Source: Actinomadura mexicana
Lineage (GTDB): Bacteria; Actinomycetota; Actinomycetes; Streptosporangiales; Streptosporangiaceae
Direction: 5' to 3'
Assembly: GCF_900188105.1 (NCBI RefSeq)
Contig: NZ_FZNP01000003.1
Span: 372,001-436,000, forward strand
Length of the DNA stretch: 64,000 nt
Shown: positions 1 through 12,410 of the stretch, piece by piece
Position numbering within the stretch: position 1 is the stretch's first letter
Layout of the letters: each line of letters opens with the position of its first letter
Made by a program: the position numbers and the translations under genes
The notes under the pieces: model-generated
Told to the model about the DNA's origin: nothing
Seen by the model: only the letters and a program-made list of their open reading frames with translations
The model's database searches: none

Positions 1-529
1 CGAACGCCTTCTTGCCGAGCGTCTGGCCCCACCGGGCGTGCAGGACGGTGAAGTACACGAAGCCCAGCAGGAACGCGATCGCGTACCCGGTGAGGAGGCG
101 CGGAATGTTGTAGAGGTCCATCGGGTCGGTCATCGGCTCGCCGGACCTGGCCATGTCCTCCAGCCGGTCCCAGCGGATCGAGAACAGGACGGCCGGCGTC
201 GCCGCGATGCCGAGGAGGACACTGTCGAGAATGCCGGCGCCGAGCCGCGCGCCCCGTCCGGCGATCCCGTCCTGCGGGCCGTGCCGACCGGGGTGCTGAC
301 CGGGGTGGTGGTGGCCGGGAGGGCCGTAGCCGGGGACCGGCGGCGCCTGCGGCGGCGGGGCGCCGGGGTGGCCGTACCCGGCCGCGGGGACGGCCTGGGC
401 CGGGGGGCCGCCGTAGGAGCCCTGGTAGGGCGGCGGGCGTTCGGGGGAGGCGGGGGCCTCGCCCGGCAGCTGGTCCGGTGGCTGCCAGCCGCTGCCCGGC
501 TTCGGGGTGTCCTGGGGTGGTTCGCTCAT
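1..529 (-). CDS. RDD family membrane protein (C-terminus beyond the window)
   Basis: Reading leftward from the ATG at 529-527 gives about 176 residues that run off the window. The first ~90 are a cytosolic Pro/Gly/His/Tyr-rich tail with PGYGPPG-type repeats. A hydrophobic segment follows (GILDSVLLGIAATPAVLF), then an Arg/Asp-rich linker, a second membrane segment (YAIAFLLGFVYF) and the motif RWGQTLGKKAF, which is the usual end of the second helix in RDD proteins. RDD proteins are small polytopic membrane proteins of uncertain role (some are implicated in Na+/H+ exchange). The P/G-rich N-terminus is typical of actinobacterial members. The family call rests on the LGKK motif and topology; the function is unknown. 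Confidence 0.8.
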   Translation of the reverse strand, partial: MSEPPQDTPKPGSGWQPPDQLPGEAPASPERPPPYQGSYGGPPAQAVPAAGYGHPGAPPPQAPPVPGYGPPGHHHPGQHPGRHGPQDGIAGRGARLGAGILDSVLLGIAATPAVLFSIRWDRLEDMARSGEPMTDPMDLYNIPRLLTGYAIAFLLGFVYFTVLHARWGQTLGKKAF

Positions 530-731
530 GGCCCCACAGTGTGCCCGGTGCGGGCGGCGCGCGGTCGCCCGGGCGACGACCGGCCCCGGACGCGGGCGCG
601 TCCGGGGCCGGGTCCCCCGAGTCCGCGGCACCGCGGCGTCGAGGCTCGCCGCGGTGTCACGGTGTCACGGAGTCGCGGTGTCAGGGATGTCGCGGTGCCG
701 GGGATGCCGCGGTGTCACGGGTGTCGCGGTG

Positions 732-2458
<1,727 letters not shown>

Positions 2459-2473
2459 GGGCGCACAAGCAAC

Positions 2474-2502
2474 GACCGCCGGGCGGGGGCCGCCCGGCGG
2501 TC
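2474..2502. terminator. Bidirectional hairpin between lrp and greA
   Basis: A perfect 12-bp stem, GACCGCCGGGCG (2474-2485) with CGCCCGGCGGTC (2491-2502), has a 5-nt loop. It sits 16 bp after the lrp stop and 29 bp beyond the greA stop on the other strand, so it can end both transcripts. No real U-tract follows, as is common in high-GC actinobacteria. Confidence 0.8.
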
Positions 2503-2530
2503 TTCACCTCCGCAGTGTCGAGGACGGCGG

Positions 2531-3031
2531 CTACGCGCCGCCGTAGGGGGTGGCGTCGAGGACCTCCACGGTCATCGAGCGGCCGTTGGGGAGGTTGTAG
2601 GTGGCCTTGTCGCCGACCTTCTTGCCGTCGATGGCGGAACCGAGCGGCGACTTCGGGGAGTAGACGTCGATGGGGGCGCCGACCTCCTCGCGGGAGGCGA
2701 GCAGGAACGTCACCTCCTCGTCGTCGCCCTCGAACGAGACCGTGACGGTCATGCCGGGCCCGACGACGCCCTCCGTGCGCGGGGCCTCGCCGACGCGCGC
2801 GTTCTCCAGGATGCCCTGGAGCTGAAGGATCCGGCCCTCGATCTTGCCCTGCTCCTCCTTGGCCGCGTGGTAGCCGCCGTTCTCGCGCAGGTCCCCCTCC
2901 TCCCGCGCCGCCTCGATCTTCTGAGCGATCTCGATGCGGCCCGGGCCCGACAGGTGGTCCAGCTCAGCCTTGAGCCGGTCGTACGCCTCCTGGGTGAGCC
3001 AGGTGACGTTGTCAGCGCGGGTCTCGGTCAC
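2531..3031 (-). CDS. greA: Transcription elongation factor GreA
   Basis: GreA (166 aa) enters the RNA polymerase secondary channel and stimulates cleavage of backtracked transcripts. An N-terminal coiled-coil hairpin (residues ~12-80) carries the acidic tip EEGDLRENGGYHAAKEEQGKIEGR, of which the D-L-R-E-N core is diagnostic. The C-terminal FKBP-like domain includes ISPKSPLG-type sequence (YSPKSPLGSAIDGKKVGD) and ends EVLDATPY. Length is normal for the family. It is followed downstream on the same strand by nothing before the terminator, and its upstream neighbour encodes DUF4307, the actinobacterial order. Confidence 0.96.
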   Translation of the reverse strand: MTETRADNVTWLTQEAYDRLKAELDHLSGPGRIEIAQKIEAAREEGDLRENGGYHAAKEEQGKIEGRILQLQGILENARVGEAPRTEGVVGPGMTVTVSFEGDDEEVTFLLASREEVGAPIDVYSPKSPLGSAIDGKKVGDKATYNLPNGRSMTVEVLDATPYGGA

Positions 3032-3240
3032 GGGTACTCCTCATCCACATGGTGCGATCAGCCCGCCCCCGCGGGCGGGTGTCACATCGACATGAAGTGC
3101 GGCTGGGTGAAACCTCAAGCCTATCCGGTGTGTGCGGGTAAAGGTTCCCTGAACACGGCGTCCGCAATCCGCCAAACCGTGTCTCGTCACTCACCGGGCG
3201 TATCGGTCGGCCGCTGGCGGCGTTCCCCCTGGCAGGAGCG

Positions 3241-3684
3241 TCAGACCTTGCGGCAGTCGCGGATCCTGGCCCCGGTGGCCCGCCGCGGCGTCCGCAACGT
3301 CTCCGCCCCCTTCACGCTGGACGTCCCGGGCGGCGCGGAGACCTCCTTCTTCGCGAGCACCGCGAAGTCGGTGTCGTAGGCGTCCACCGTGCAGCGCACG
3401 TCGTCGCCCTTGCCCTTGGCCACCGTGTAGTTGATCTCGACCGACGTGTCGGTGATGTCGTAGGTGACGGTCTGCGGGACGATCCCGGGCGTCTGCCCCG
3501 TGTGCGCGGCCAGGATGCCGAAGCCGGCCGCCATCACCGCCGCGAGGAGGCCGATGACCACCAGGCCGAGCCGGCTCCGCCGGGACTCGGCCGGAGCCGC
3601 TGCTTTCGACACGCTCATCGCCATGGCGGGAATCCTCGTGCGGGGTGCGGACGTTGTCAGGGACAATTCATTCTCGTCTGTCAT
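3241..3684 (-). CDS. DUF4307 single-pass membrane protein
   Basis: This 147-aa protein has a short cytosolic N-terminus, one membrane helix (residues ~38-60, LGLVVIGLLAAVMAAGFGILAA) and an extracytoplasmic beta-rich domain with the pattern VTYDITDTSVEINYTVAKGKGDDVRCTVDA. This is the DUF4307 family, found in actinobacteria between greA and mca. Two cysteines remain in the outer domain (VRCTV and IRDCRKV) and could pair. An internal ATG at residue 21 (MAMSVSKAA) is an alternative start. Function is unknown. Confidence 0.9.
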   Translation of the reverse strand: MTDENELSLTTSAPRTRIPAMAMSVSKAAAPAESRRSRLGLVVIGLLAAVMAAGFGILAAHTGQTPGIVPQTVTYDITDTSVEINYTVAKGKGDDVRCTVDAYDTDFAVLAKKEVSAPPGTSSVKGAETLRTPRRATGARIRDCRKV

Positions 3685-3738
3685 GGCGCGTGCCTCGAAC
3701 CGGGGGCCGCTCTACAGTCCGGAGAGGGAGACCCCCAA

Positions 3739-4689
3739 GTGTCCGAGGTCATCGACGGTACGTCCGGCGTCTTCGACGGCGCGGCGCTCGAACGGCCGTG
3801 CGGCGGCGACGAGCCCCTGCGTCTCATGGCGGTGCACGCGCACCCCGACGACGAGTCCAGCAAGGGCGCGGCCACGATGGCGCGCTACGTGGCCGACGGC
3901 GTCGAGGTCCTCGTCGTCACCTGCACCGGCGGTGAGCGCGGCGACATCCTGAACCCGGCGATGGACCGTCCCGAGGTCAAGGCCGACATCGGCAAGGTCC
4001 GCGAGGCGGAGATGGCGCGTGCCCGCGAGATCCTCGGGGTCGGGCAGCGCTGGCTCGGGTTCGTCGACTCCGGCTTCCCGGAGGGCGACCCGCTGCCCCC
4101 GCTGCCGGAGGGCTGCTTCGCGCTGGAGCCGCTGGAGACCGCCACCGAGCCGCTGGTGCGCGCGGTCCGCGAGTTCCGCCCGCACGTGATGCTCACCTAC
4201 GACGAGAAGGGCGGCTACCCGCACCCCGACCACGTGAAGTGCCACGAGGTGTCGGTGGAGGCGTTCGAGGCCGCGGGCGACCCGGAGCGCTACCCGGGCA
4301 CGGGCGACCCCTGGCAGCCGCTGAAGCTCTACTACCACATGACCTTCAGCAAGGACCGCATCCTCGCCCTGCACTCCGCCATGGACAAGGCCGGCCTGGA
4401 GTCGCCCTACGGCGACTGGCTGAAGCGCTTCGAGGAGGAGGGCGACGAGCGCGCCAGGTGGGAGGTCACCACGCGGGTCCCCTGCGCCGACCACTTCGAG
4501 ACCCGGGACCAGGCCCTGCTCGCCCACGCCACCCAGATCGACCCGAACGGGTTCTGGTTCGTCGTCCCGCTGGACGTCCAGCGCGAGGCATGGCCCACCG
4601 AGGACTACCATTTGGCCAGGTCCCTGGTCGACACGGAACTGCCGGAGGACGACCTGTTCGCCGGCATCCGGGAGAAGGTGTGTCTGTGA
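3739..4689 (+). CDS. mca: Mycothiol S-conjugate amidase
   Basis: Mca hydrolyses the amide bond of mycothiol S-conjugates, releasing a mercapturic acid for export and GlcN-inositol for reuse, in thiol-based detoxification. The 316-aa protein begins at a GTG with GGAGAGGGA nine bases upstream; a -10-like TACAGT lies at 3713-3718. Zinc-binding motifs of the PIG-L/LmbE fold are present: AHPDDE at residues ~34-39 and HPDH in GGYPHPDHVKCHE. About 28 residues before LMAVHAHPDDES are longer than in most Mca proteins. The following small membrane-protein gene overlaps the stop codon (TGATG), so the two are coupled. Confidence 0.95.
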   Translation: MSEVIDGTSGVFDGAALERPCGGDEPLRLMAVHAHPDDESSKGAATMARYVADGVEVLVVTCTGGERGDILNPAMDRPEVKADIGKVREAEMARAREILGVGQRWLGFVDSGFPEGDPLPPLPEGCFALEPLETATEPLVRAVREFRPHVMLTYDEKGGYPHPDHVKCHEVSVEAFEAAGDPERYPGTGDPWQPLKLYYHMTFSKDRILALHSAMDKAGLESPYGDWLKRFEEEGDERARWEVTTRVPCADHFETRDQALLAHATQIDPNGFWFVVPLDVQREAWPTEDYHLARSLVDTELPEDDLFAGIREKVCL

Positions 4690-4934
4690 TGCCTGCCGTC
4701 TACGCCATGCCGCTGAACGACGACACGGTCAGCCCCGGCGTCCTCGGCTTCGTGGTGTTCCTCCTCCTGCTGGCCGCGACGGTCCTGCTGATCCGGTCGA
4801 TGGGCAGGCAGATGAAGAAGATCCAGGCGCCCCGCGAGGCCGACCTGAGGCAGCAGGAGTGGGAGCGCGCGGAGGCGGCCAAGGCGGCCAGGGCCGGTAC
4901 GGCGGCCAAGCCCTCCTCCGACGACGACGCCTGA
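4689..4934 (+). CDS. Small membrane protein coupled to mca
   Basis: The protein is 81 aa and its ATG overlaps the mca stop. It has one membrane helix (residues ~17-38, GVLGFVVFLLLLAATVLLI) followed by a basic and then strongly charged helical tail (MKKIQAPREADLRQQEWERAEAAKAA) likely to lie in the cytosol. An equivalent protein sits downstream of mca in mycobacteria (from memory, Rv1083). The role is unknown; the conserved coupling suggests a partner of mycothiol detoxification or conjugate export. Confidence 0.85.
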   Translation: MPAVYAMPLNDDTVSPGVLGFVVFLLLLAATVLLIRSMGRQMKKIQAPREADLRQQEWERAEAAKAARAGTAAKPSSDDDA

Positions 4935-4977
4935 CCCGGCGGGCCCCGGCGCCGGTTGGACGCCGCCGCCTCCGGGG

Positions 4978-5796
4978 ATGACCCTCGACGTGCGCGCGAA
5001 CTTCGATGACGCCTACCGGGATCTCCCGCCCGCGGCGGCCCGGCTGCTCCGGCTGCTGTCCCTGCGGCCGGGCGGCGGCGACTTCGGGTCCGCGGCGGCC
5101 GCCGCCCTCGCGGACGTCCCCGAGCCCGAGGCGCGCGAGCTGCTGGAGACGCTGGCCGCGGGGGACCTCGTCGCCGCCTCTTCCGGTCACCGGTTCCGCC
5201 TTCCGGAGCCGGTGCGCGCCCGCGCACGCGCGCGCGCCGAGGGTGAGGAATCCGAGGCCGAGCGCGACGCCGCGCTCCGCCGCGCCCTCGACCACCATCT
5301 CGCCGGGACGGCCACAGGCGAGGGGGAGGGTGAAGTGGAGGCCGAGGGGCTGGCCCTGCTGGAGCGGGAACGCTGGGCGGAGGCCGCCGAGACGCTGGGG
5401 GAGGCCCTGCGGCTCGCCGAGCGGGGCGGCGACCCCCACGCGGTGCTGGCGGCGCGCCACGAGCTCGCCCGGGCGCTGATCGGCGGCGGCGACCTCGACC
5501 GCGCGATCGGGCTCCTCGGCCCGCTGCCGGACGAGTTCGCCGCTCTGCCGGAGCCGGACGAGCACGCCCGGGCCCGCGCGCTGGAGAGCCTCGGCGAGGC
5601 CTACCTGCGCGCGCACCGTCCCGTCGCGGCCGTCAACTTCTTCGGCCAGGCCCTGGAGATCCTGCGCCGGCTGGACGCGGTCGGCGGGCAGGCCGCGATG
5701 TTCGTCCGCATCGCCGACGCCGCCCGCCTCCGCGGCGACGACGCGGCCGAGCGCGCCGCCCTGGACCGCGCCGCGGAGCTCATACGCCCCGCCTGA
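4978..5796 (+). CDS. Winged-helix plus TPR protein resembling the C-terminus of NB-ARC regulators
   Basis: The 272-aa protein is almost entirely helical. Residues ~8-75 (FDDAYRDLPPAAARLLRLLSLRPG...LLETLAAGDLVAA..HRFRLPEPVRARA) match the winged-helix module that follows the NB-ARC ATPase in AfsR/SARP-type and STAND proteins. Residues ~115-270 are three to four TPR-like helical pairs (ERWAEAAETLGEALRLAERGGD, ARALESLGEAYLRAHRPVAAVNFFGQALEI). The P-loop NTPase that normally precedes these modules is absent, and no such domain lies upstream in any frame. It may be a stand-alone sensor or scaffold, or a decayed STAND protein. Confidence 0.75.
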   Translation: MTLDVRANFDDAYRDLPPAAARLLRLLSLRPGGGDFGSAAAAALADVPEPEARELLETLAAGDLVAASSGHRFRLPEPVRARARARAEGEESEAERDAALRRALDHHLAGTATGEGEGEVEAEGLALLERERWAEAAETLGEALRLAERGGDPHAVLAARHELARALIGGGDLDRAIGLLGPLPDEFAALPEPDEHARARALESLGEAYLRAHRPVAAVNFFGQALEILRRLDAVGGQAAMFVRIADAARLRGDDAAERAALDRAAELIRPA

Positions 5797-5844
5797 CCCG
5801 CCTGACCCGCCTGACCCGCCTGGCCCGCCTGACCTGCCCGGCCC
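5791..5844. repeat. 9-bp tandem repeat at the end of the TPR gene
   Basis: GCCTGACCC is repeated exactly three times and then three more times with one to two changes, up to the PPOX gene that converges from the right. The first copy carries the stop codon of the TPR gene, and every intact copy repeats a TGA. It probably arose by replication slippage; no hairpin is evident. Confidence 0.85.
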
Positions 5845-5849
5845 GGCGC

Positions 5850-6326
5850 CTACACCTTGCCGTGGTCCCAGCTGACGACCCGGTCGGGCTCCATGACGAT
5901 GAGGACGCGCTTGGCCAGCGCCTGCTCGATGCCCTCGGCGATGACCGGGTCGACCGGCGCGCCCAGCTCCGGGACGGGCAGGCCCGCCATGCGGGAGCCG
6001 ACGACCATGCCGACCTTGGACCGCGGCTCGGGGTCCTCGATGACCAGGCCCCGCCCGTACAGGGCGACGCCGCGCAGCTCGTTGTACTCGACGCCGTCCT
6101 CGACCAGGCAGGTCATGGTCGGGTCGCGGCGCAGATTGATCACCTTCTGCGAGGACTTGTACGTGGTGAAGGCGATCCGGCCCTCGTACAGCGTGTAGAA
6201 CATCGTCACCAGGTGGGGCTCGCCGTCCTTGCCGACGGTCGCGACCTGCACCTTGAAGTTGGCGGCCAGGTAGTCCGCCACCTCCTCCGGCGTCATCTTG
6301 ATCTTGTCGCGCTTGCTACCGGCCAA
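5850..6326 (-). CDS. PPOX-class (FMN- or F420-dependent) oxidoreductase
   Basis: This 158-aa split-barrel protein belongs to the pyridoxamine-5'-phosphate-oxidase-like superfamily. Visible elements are [34 protein letters not shown] (strand 1-2, substrate side), [17 protein letters not shown] (phosphate-binding Lys/Arg) and CLVEDG...[11 protein letters not shown] chose the TTG at 6326 because GGGAGG lies 7 bases upstream; the longer in-frame reading to 6473 lacks a ribosome site and overlaps the divergent rnz gene. A likely role is F420H2- or FMNH2-dependent reduction of an unknown substrate. Confidence 0.85.
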   Translation of the reverse strand: MAGSKRDKIKMTPEEVADYLAANFKVQVATVGKDGEPHLVTMFYTLYEGRIAFTTYKSSQKVINLRRDPTMTCLVEDGVEYNELRGVALYGRGLVIEDPEPRSKVGMVVGSRMAGLPVPELGAPVDPVIAEGIEQALAKRVLIVMEPDRVVSWDHGKV

Positions 6327-6405
6327 CGGGCCCTCCCAAGGTCGTCTGCATCGCGCACAGAATAACCAAGCGCTTGTCCGGCACTTCGACCGGCACCATG
6401 GGGGG

Positions 6406-7341
6406 ATGTCCGTACGCGATCTCACCGTCCTCGGCTCCGCCAGCGCGGTGCCCACCAGGTCCCGCAACCACAACGGCTACCTGCTGCGCTGGGACGGGCA
6501 CGGCGTCCTGTTCGACCCGGGGGAGGGGACGCAGCGGCAGATGACGCACGCCGGGCTCTCCGCGAACGACGTGACCTGGATCTGCGTGACGCACTTCCAC
6601 GGCGACCACTGCCTCGGCGTGCCGGGGATCGTCCAGCGCATCGCCCGCGACGGCGTCGCGCACCCGGTGGACGCGGCGTTCCCGGCGAGCGGCCGGCCCT
6701 ACTGGGAGCGGCTGCGGCACGCGACCGCGTTCCGCGACACCGACGTCATCCGCGAGCGGCCGGTGTCCGGCGAGCGGATGGCGCTCGACACCGGAGACGC
6801 CCCGTTCAGCCTGGTCGCGCGGCGGCTCTCCCACCCCGTCGAGGCGTACGGGTACCGGCTGGAGGAACCGGACGGCGTGACGATGCTGCCGGACGAGCTC
6901 GCCGCGCGCGGCGTCAGGGGCCCGCTGATCCGCCGCCTCCAGGAGGACGGGAGGGTCACCACGCCCGCCGGCCGCACGGTCACGCTGGACGAGTGCAGCG
7001 TGACCCGTCCCGGGCAGAAGGTCGCGTTCGTCATGGACACCCGGCTCTGCGACGGCGTCCGCGAGCTGGCCGCGGGGACGGACATGCTCGTCATCGAGTC
7101 CACCTTCCTGGGCGAGGACGCCGCTCTGGCCGCCGAGTACGGGCACCTCACCGCCGCCCAGGCGGGCGCGGTGGCCGCGGAGGCGGGGGTGGGGCGGCTC
7201 GTCCTGACCCACTTCTCCGAGCGCTACCCCGCCGCCGACGAGCACCGCTTCGCGGACGAGGCGTCCGCCGCGTTCGGCGGCGACATCACCCTCGTCCGCG
7301 ATCTGGACCGGATCCCGCTGCCGCCGCGCCGTCTGACCTGA
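6406..7341 (+). CDS. rnz: Ribonuclease Z (tRNA 3'-processing endonuclease)
   Basis: RNase Z cuts pre-tRNAs after the discriminator base. The 311-aa protein is a metallo-beta-lactamase-fold enzyme with the zinc motif [10 protein letters not shown] (His63, His65, Asp67, His68), a later HPV motif ([11 protein letters not shown]), the D of MDTRLCD and the C-terminal LTHFSERY. Residues ~130-200 form the flexible-arm region. The in-frame ORF extends upstream, but the ATG at 6406 immediately starts the conserved [15 protein letters not shown] strand and avoids overlap with the divergent oxidoreductase. Confidence 0.93.
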   Translation: MSVRDLTVLGSASAVPTRSRNHNGYLLRWDGHGVLFDPGEGTQRQMTHAGLSANDVTWICVTHFHGDHCLGVPGIVQRIARDGVAHPVDAAFPASGRPYWERLRHATAFRDTDVIRERPVSGERMALDTGDAPFSLVARRLSHPVEAYGYRLEEPDGVTMLPDELAARGVRGPLIRRLQEDGRVTTPAGRTVTLDECSVTRPGQKVAFVMDTRLCDGVRELAAGTDMLVIESTFLGEDAALAAEYGHLTAAQAGAVAAEAGVGRLVLTHFSERYPAADEHRFADEASAAFGGDITLVRDLDRIPLPPRRLT

Positions 7342-7366
7342 CGGGAAGGTGGGCAGGACCCAGGGC

Positions 7367-8740
7367 ATGGCTGACGAAGTCGATGTCGTGGTGATCGGTC
7401 TCGGGCCGGGGGGAGAGGAGGCCGCGGGCAGGCTCGCCGAGGCGGGCCTGTCGGTCGTCGGCGTGGAGTCGCGGCTGGTCGGCGGGGAGTGCCCCTACTA
7501 CGCCTGCGTCCCCACCAAGATGATGGTGCGCGCCGCCGGGCTGATCGCCGAGGCCGGCCGCGTCCCCGGCATGGCGGGCGAGGCGTCCGTCCGGCCCGAC
7601 TGGGGGCCGGTGGCCGCCCGGATCCGCGACGAGGCGACCGACGCGTGGGACGACAAGGTCGCCGCCGACCGCCTCACCGGCAGGGGCGTGCGGCTGGCGC
7701 GCGGCCAGGGCCGCATCACCGGTCCCCGCGAGGTGACCGTGGAGGGCCGGGTCTTCCAGGCCCGGCGCGGCATCGTGCTCAACACCGGCACGTCGCCCAC
7801 GGCCCCGCCCGTCGACGGCCTCGCCGGCACGCCGTACTGGACGAACCGCGAAGCCGTCCAGGCGGCGGAGGCCCCCGGGTCGCTCCTCGTCCTCGGCGGC
7901 GGCGTCGTCGGCGTCGAGATGGCGCAGGTCTTCTCCCGCTTCGACAGCCGCGTCACCGTCGTCGAGGCGGCGGACCGGCTGCTCGTCAACGAGGAGCCCG
8001 AGTCCAGCGCGCTGCTGCGCGAGGTCTTCGAACGCGAGGGCATCGGCGTGCGCACCGGCGTGAACGTCACCCGCGTCGCCCACGACGGAACCGAGTTCAC
8101 GGTGCACCTCGGCGACGAGGCGCTCGCCGCCGACCGCCTCCTCGTCGCGACCGGCCGCCGTCCCAACCTCGGGGGCCTCGGCCTCGGCGCCGTCGGCCTG
8201 GACGAGAGCGCCCGCCGGATCTCCGTGGACGGCCACATGCGCGCCGCCGCCGGCGTGTGGGCGATCGGCGACATCACCGGCATGGGCGCCTTCACGCACG
8301 TCTCGATGTACCAGGCGGCCGTCGCCGTCCGGGACATCCTCGGGCAGGAGGGATCGCCCGCCGCCTACCGCGCCGTGCCGCGCGTCACCTTCACCGATCC
8401 CGAGATCGCGTCCGTCGGGCTCACCGAGGCCCAGGCCCGCGACCAGAACCTCCCCGTCCGCACGGCCGTCGCGCCGATCCCCGAGTCGACCCGCGGCTGG
8501 ATCCACAAGGCCGGCAACGACGGCTTCGTCAAGCTGGTCGAGGACATCGAGTGGGGCACGCTGGTCGGCGCCACCGCCGCGGGCCCGTCCGGCGGGGAGG
8601 TCCTCGGCCTCCTGGCCGTGGCCGTCCACACCGAGACCCCGACCGCCGCCCTCCGCGAGATGATCTACGCCTACCCCACCTTCCACCGCGCCGTCGAGTC
8701 CGCCCTCGCCGATCTCGCCGCGCAGGCGCGGGGGGAGTGA
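7367..8740 (+). CDS. FAD-dependent pyridine nucleotide-disulfide oxidoreductase
   Basis: The protein is 457 aa from the ATG at 7367 (GGCAGGA nine bases upstream; a GTG at 7349 is possible). It has an FAD-binding GxGPGGEEAA near the N-terminus, the redox-active disulfide in GGECPYYACVPTK, an NAD(P)H-binding second Rossmann site (LVLGGGVVGVEMAQ), the FAD motif GVWAIGDITG and a dimerisation domain with YAYPTFHRAVESAL. This architecture is that of dihydrolipoamide dehydrogenase/mercuric reductase/mycothione reductase. The CPYYAC spacing (CX4C) is normal but the intervening residues differ from the usual CLNVGC. The physiological substrate is unknown; mycothione reductase itself is not clearly indicated. 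Confidence 0.9.
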   Translation: MADEVDVVVIGLGPGGEEAAGRLAEAGLSVVGVESRLVGGECPYYACVPTKMMVRAAGLIAEAGRVPGMAGEASVRPDWGPVAARIRDEATDAWDDKVAADRLTGRGVRLARGQGRITGPREVTVEGRVFQARRGIVLNTGTSPTAPPVDGLAGTPYWTNREAVQAAEAPGSLLVLGGGVVGVEMAQVFSRFDSRVTVVEAADRLLVNEEPESSALLREVFEREGIGVRTGVNVTRVAHDGTEFTVHLGDEALAADRLLVATGRRPNLGGLGLGAVGLDESARRISVDGHMRAAAGVWAIGDITGMGAFTHVSMYQAAVAVRDILGQEGSPAAYRAVPRVTFTDPEIASVGLTEAQARDQNLPVRTAVAPIPESTRGWIHKAGNDGFVKLVEDIEWGTLVGATAAGPSGGEVLGLLAVAVHTETPTAALREMIYAYPTFHRAVESALADLAAQARGE

Positions 8741-8770
8741 GGCGGCGGCCGGATCGGGCAGGATCGTTGC

Positions 8771-10756
<1,986 letters not shown>

Positions 10757-10802
10757 GCATCCACTTTATGGCAACGTGACCTTGATCTCAGATAGCCGGG
10801 GT

Positions 10803-10818
10803 GTTACTACTGAGTAAC
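10803..10818. promoter_or_regulatory. 16-bp palindrome upstream of a wall hydrolase gene
   Basis: GTTACT (10803-10808) and AGTAAC (10813-10818) are a perfect inverted repeat with a 4-bp spacer in an otherwise GC-rich 200-bp intergenic region (10757-10965), about 150 bp before the NlpC/P60 start. The size and spacing fit an operator for a dimeric helix-turn-helix protein. The regulator is unknown. Confidence 0.5.
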
Positions 10819-10965
10819 TGGGACGCTCCTGACCCGACGGGGTGGAGCGGACGAGGGTGTCATAGGGCGCTCCGGGTATCTGGACGATGGCCGACCATCT
10901 GAGTCATAGTCGTGTCCGGTGCACGTCAGGAGCCGGTGCAGGGCGACCATCGAGGGAGCGTGGCA

Positions 10966-12153
10966 GTGGGAAAGCCGAACCGCCGGGTGCTACCGACGAT
11001 CATCGGCGTCTCCGTGCTGACGACGCTCGCCGCGAACACCGCCGTCCTCGTCGCGCACGACGACGGACCGGCGCAGACGCGGCGCGGCGAGCAGCGCGCC
11101 CGGTTCGTGGCCGCGTCCGGCAGCACCGGACTGTCGCCCACGGCGGTCGCGCCGCTCGGCAAGCGGCTCACCCCGCACGTCCTCGTGGCGGCGCCGTCCA
11201 CGCTCCCGGCCGACTTCGTCCAGAAGGTCCGCGGCGCCAAGGGAGTGAAGGGCGTCGAGGTCGTCGACGCCGTGCAGGGCATGGTCGCGGGCAAGCGCGT
11301 GGGGCTGATGGGCGTCGACCCGTCCACGTTCCGCAACTACACGCCGAAGCCGACCGCCAAGTCGGACGCGCTCTGGCGCAACGTGGCCTCCGGCGACGTC
11401 GCCATCTCGTTCACGATGGGCAGCGACGGCGGCGTCGAGCTCGGCAGCCAGGTGCCCGTCGGCGGAAGGCAGCACCAGTCGCAACTGCGGGTGGGCGCCT
11501 ACGCGACGATGGGCATCAGCGACGTCGACGCGGTCGTCTCGCACGCCACCGCGCAGGCCCTCGGACTGCCGACCGGCAACGCGATGCTGGTCAGCGTCCC
11601 GAAGGCCGCGCCGAAGACGTTCATCAAGAAGCTGCGCAAGGCGCTGCCGAAGGGCGCCAGGGCCGTGGCGGTCAACCCGGAGATCGACTTCCCGAAGTCC
11701 GGAGACGTGCCGGCCGGTGACGTGCCGGCCGCCGACGGCCAGGTCATGACGGCCGGCCAGGTCCGGACGGTGATCAAGGCGGCCTACACTCGGCTCGGCT
11801 GGCCGTACGTGTGGGGCGGCGAGTCCGAGGCCGAGGGCGGCTACGACTGCTCCGGCCTGATGCAGTACGCGTTCGCCAGGGCGGGCATCCGGCTCCCGCG
11901 GGTCGCCGCCGACCAGGCCCGCGCCGGCTGGGTCGTCCCGTACAGCAAGGCCCGGCCGGGCGACATGCTCATCTGGGCCAACGACCCGACCGCGCCCGGC
12001 TACATCTCGCACATCGCCCTCTACCTGGGCCAGGGCAAGATGCTGGCGGCCCCGCGGACGGGCACCGTGGTGCAGGTCCAGAACGTCTACACCCGCAACA
12101 TGCGCGGCGCCGTCCGTGTCAGCCCCAAGACGGCCGCCACGCTGACCCGCTGA
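10966..12153 (+). CDS. Membrane-anchored NlpC/P60 (C40) cell-wall peptidase
   Basis: The protein is 395 aa from the GTG at 10966, with GAGGGAG seven bases upstream; an alternative GTG lies two codons earlier. A signal anchor (VLPTIIGVSVLTTLAANTAVLVA) precedes a ~220-residue domain of mixed alpha/beta sequence (VGLMGVDPSTFRNY.., LPTGNAMLVSVPKAAPK) resembling the periplasmic domain of FtsX/MacB-like permeases. The C-terminal NlpC/P60 domain has YDCSGLMQYAFARAGI (catalytic Cys), PGDMLIWA and YISHIALYLG (catalytic His). The usual third polar residue appears replaced by Ala in KMLAAPRTG. A role in peptidoglycan stem-peptide cleavage is likely. Confidence 0.85.
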   Translation: MGKPNRRVLPTIIGVSVLTTLAANTAVLVAHDDGPAQTRRGEQRARFVAASGSTGLSPTAVAPLGKRLTPHVLVAAPSTLPADFVQKVRGAKGVKGVEVVDAVQGMVAGKRVGLMGVDPSTFRNYTPKPTAKSDALWRNVASGDVAISFTMGSDGGVELGSQVPVGGRQHQSQLRVGAYATMGISDVDAVVSHATAQALGLPTGNAMLVSVPKAAPKTFIKKLRKALPKGARAVAVNPEIDFPKSGDVPAGDVPAADGQVMTAGQVRTVIKAAYTRLGWPYVWGGESEAEGGYDCSGLMQYAFARAGIRLPRVAADQARAGWVVPYSKARPGDMLIWANDPTAPGYISHIALYLGQGKMLAAPRTGTVVQVQNVYTRNMRGAVRVSPKTAATLTR

Positions 12154-12392
12154 CCCGCCCGGCGCGGGCGCCGGGTCACAGCGGGCAGCCGCGGCCCGGG
12201 AACTCCAGGCCGCGGTCGACGAGATCGGGAAGCTCCTCGGTCCTCGCGCGCCCTTTCACCTCCTGGCACATACCGCCTGGAGCACGCCCATGACGGCTCA
12301 GGTGAACGTCCTCCACGTCCGGGTCGTCGGGCCGCCGTCCGGTTCGGCGGCCTCGGGCGGCACGGCGGGGCTGGCGCATTGCCCGGCAGCGC

Positions 12393-12410
12393 TGTAATTT
12401 TGATTACATG
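12393..12410 (+). promoter_or_regulatory. Palindrome overlapping a leaderless promoter and start codon
   Basis: TGTAAT (12393-12398), four bases and ATTACA (12403-12408) form a perfect dyad whose last base is the A of the ATG at 12408. The -10-like TAATTT (12395-12400) lies inside it, seven bases from the ATG, and there is no Shine-Dalgarno. A protein bound here would cover the -10 box and the first transcribed base, the layout of tight autorepression. Confidence 0.7.

Noticed and set aside
5791..5844. CRISPR-like array
   Set aside because: Contiguous 9-bp repeats with no spacers; a simple tandem repeat.
12176..12379. Small minus-strand ORF of 67 codons between the NlpC/P60 and RHH-like genes
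   Set aside because: No ribosome site at a suitable distance and Arg/Gly-biased composition; likely chance.
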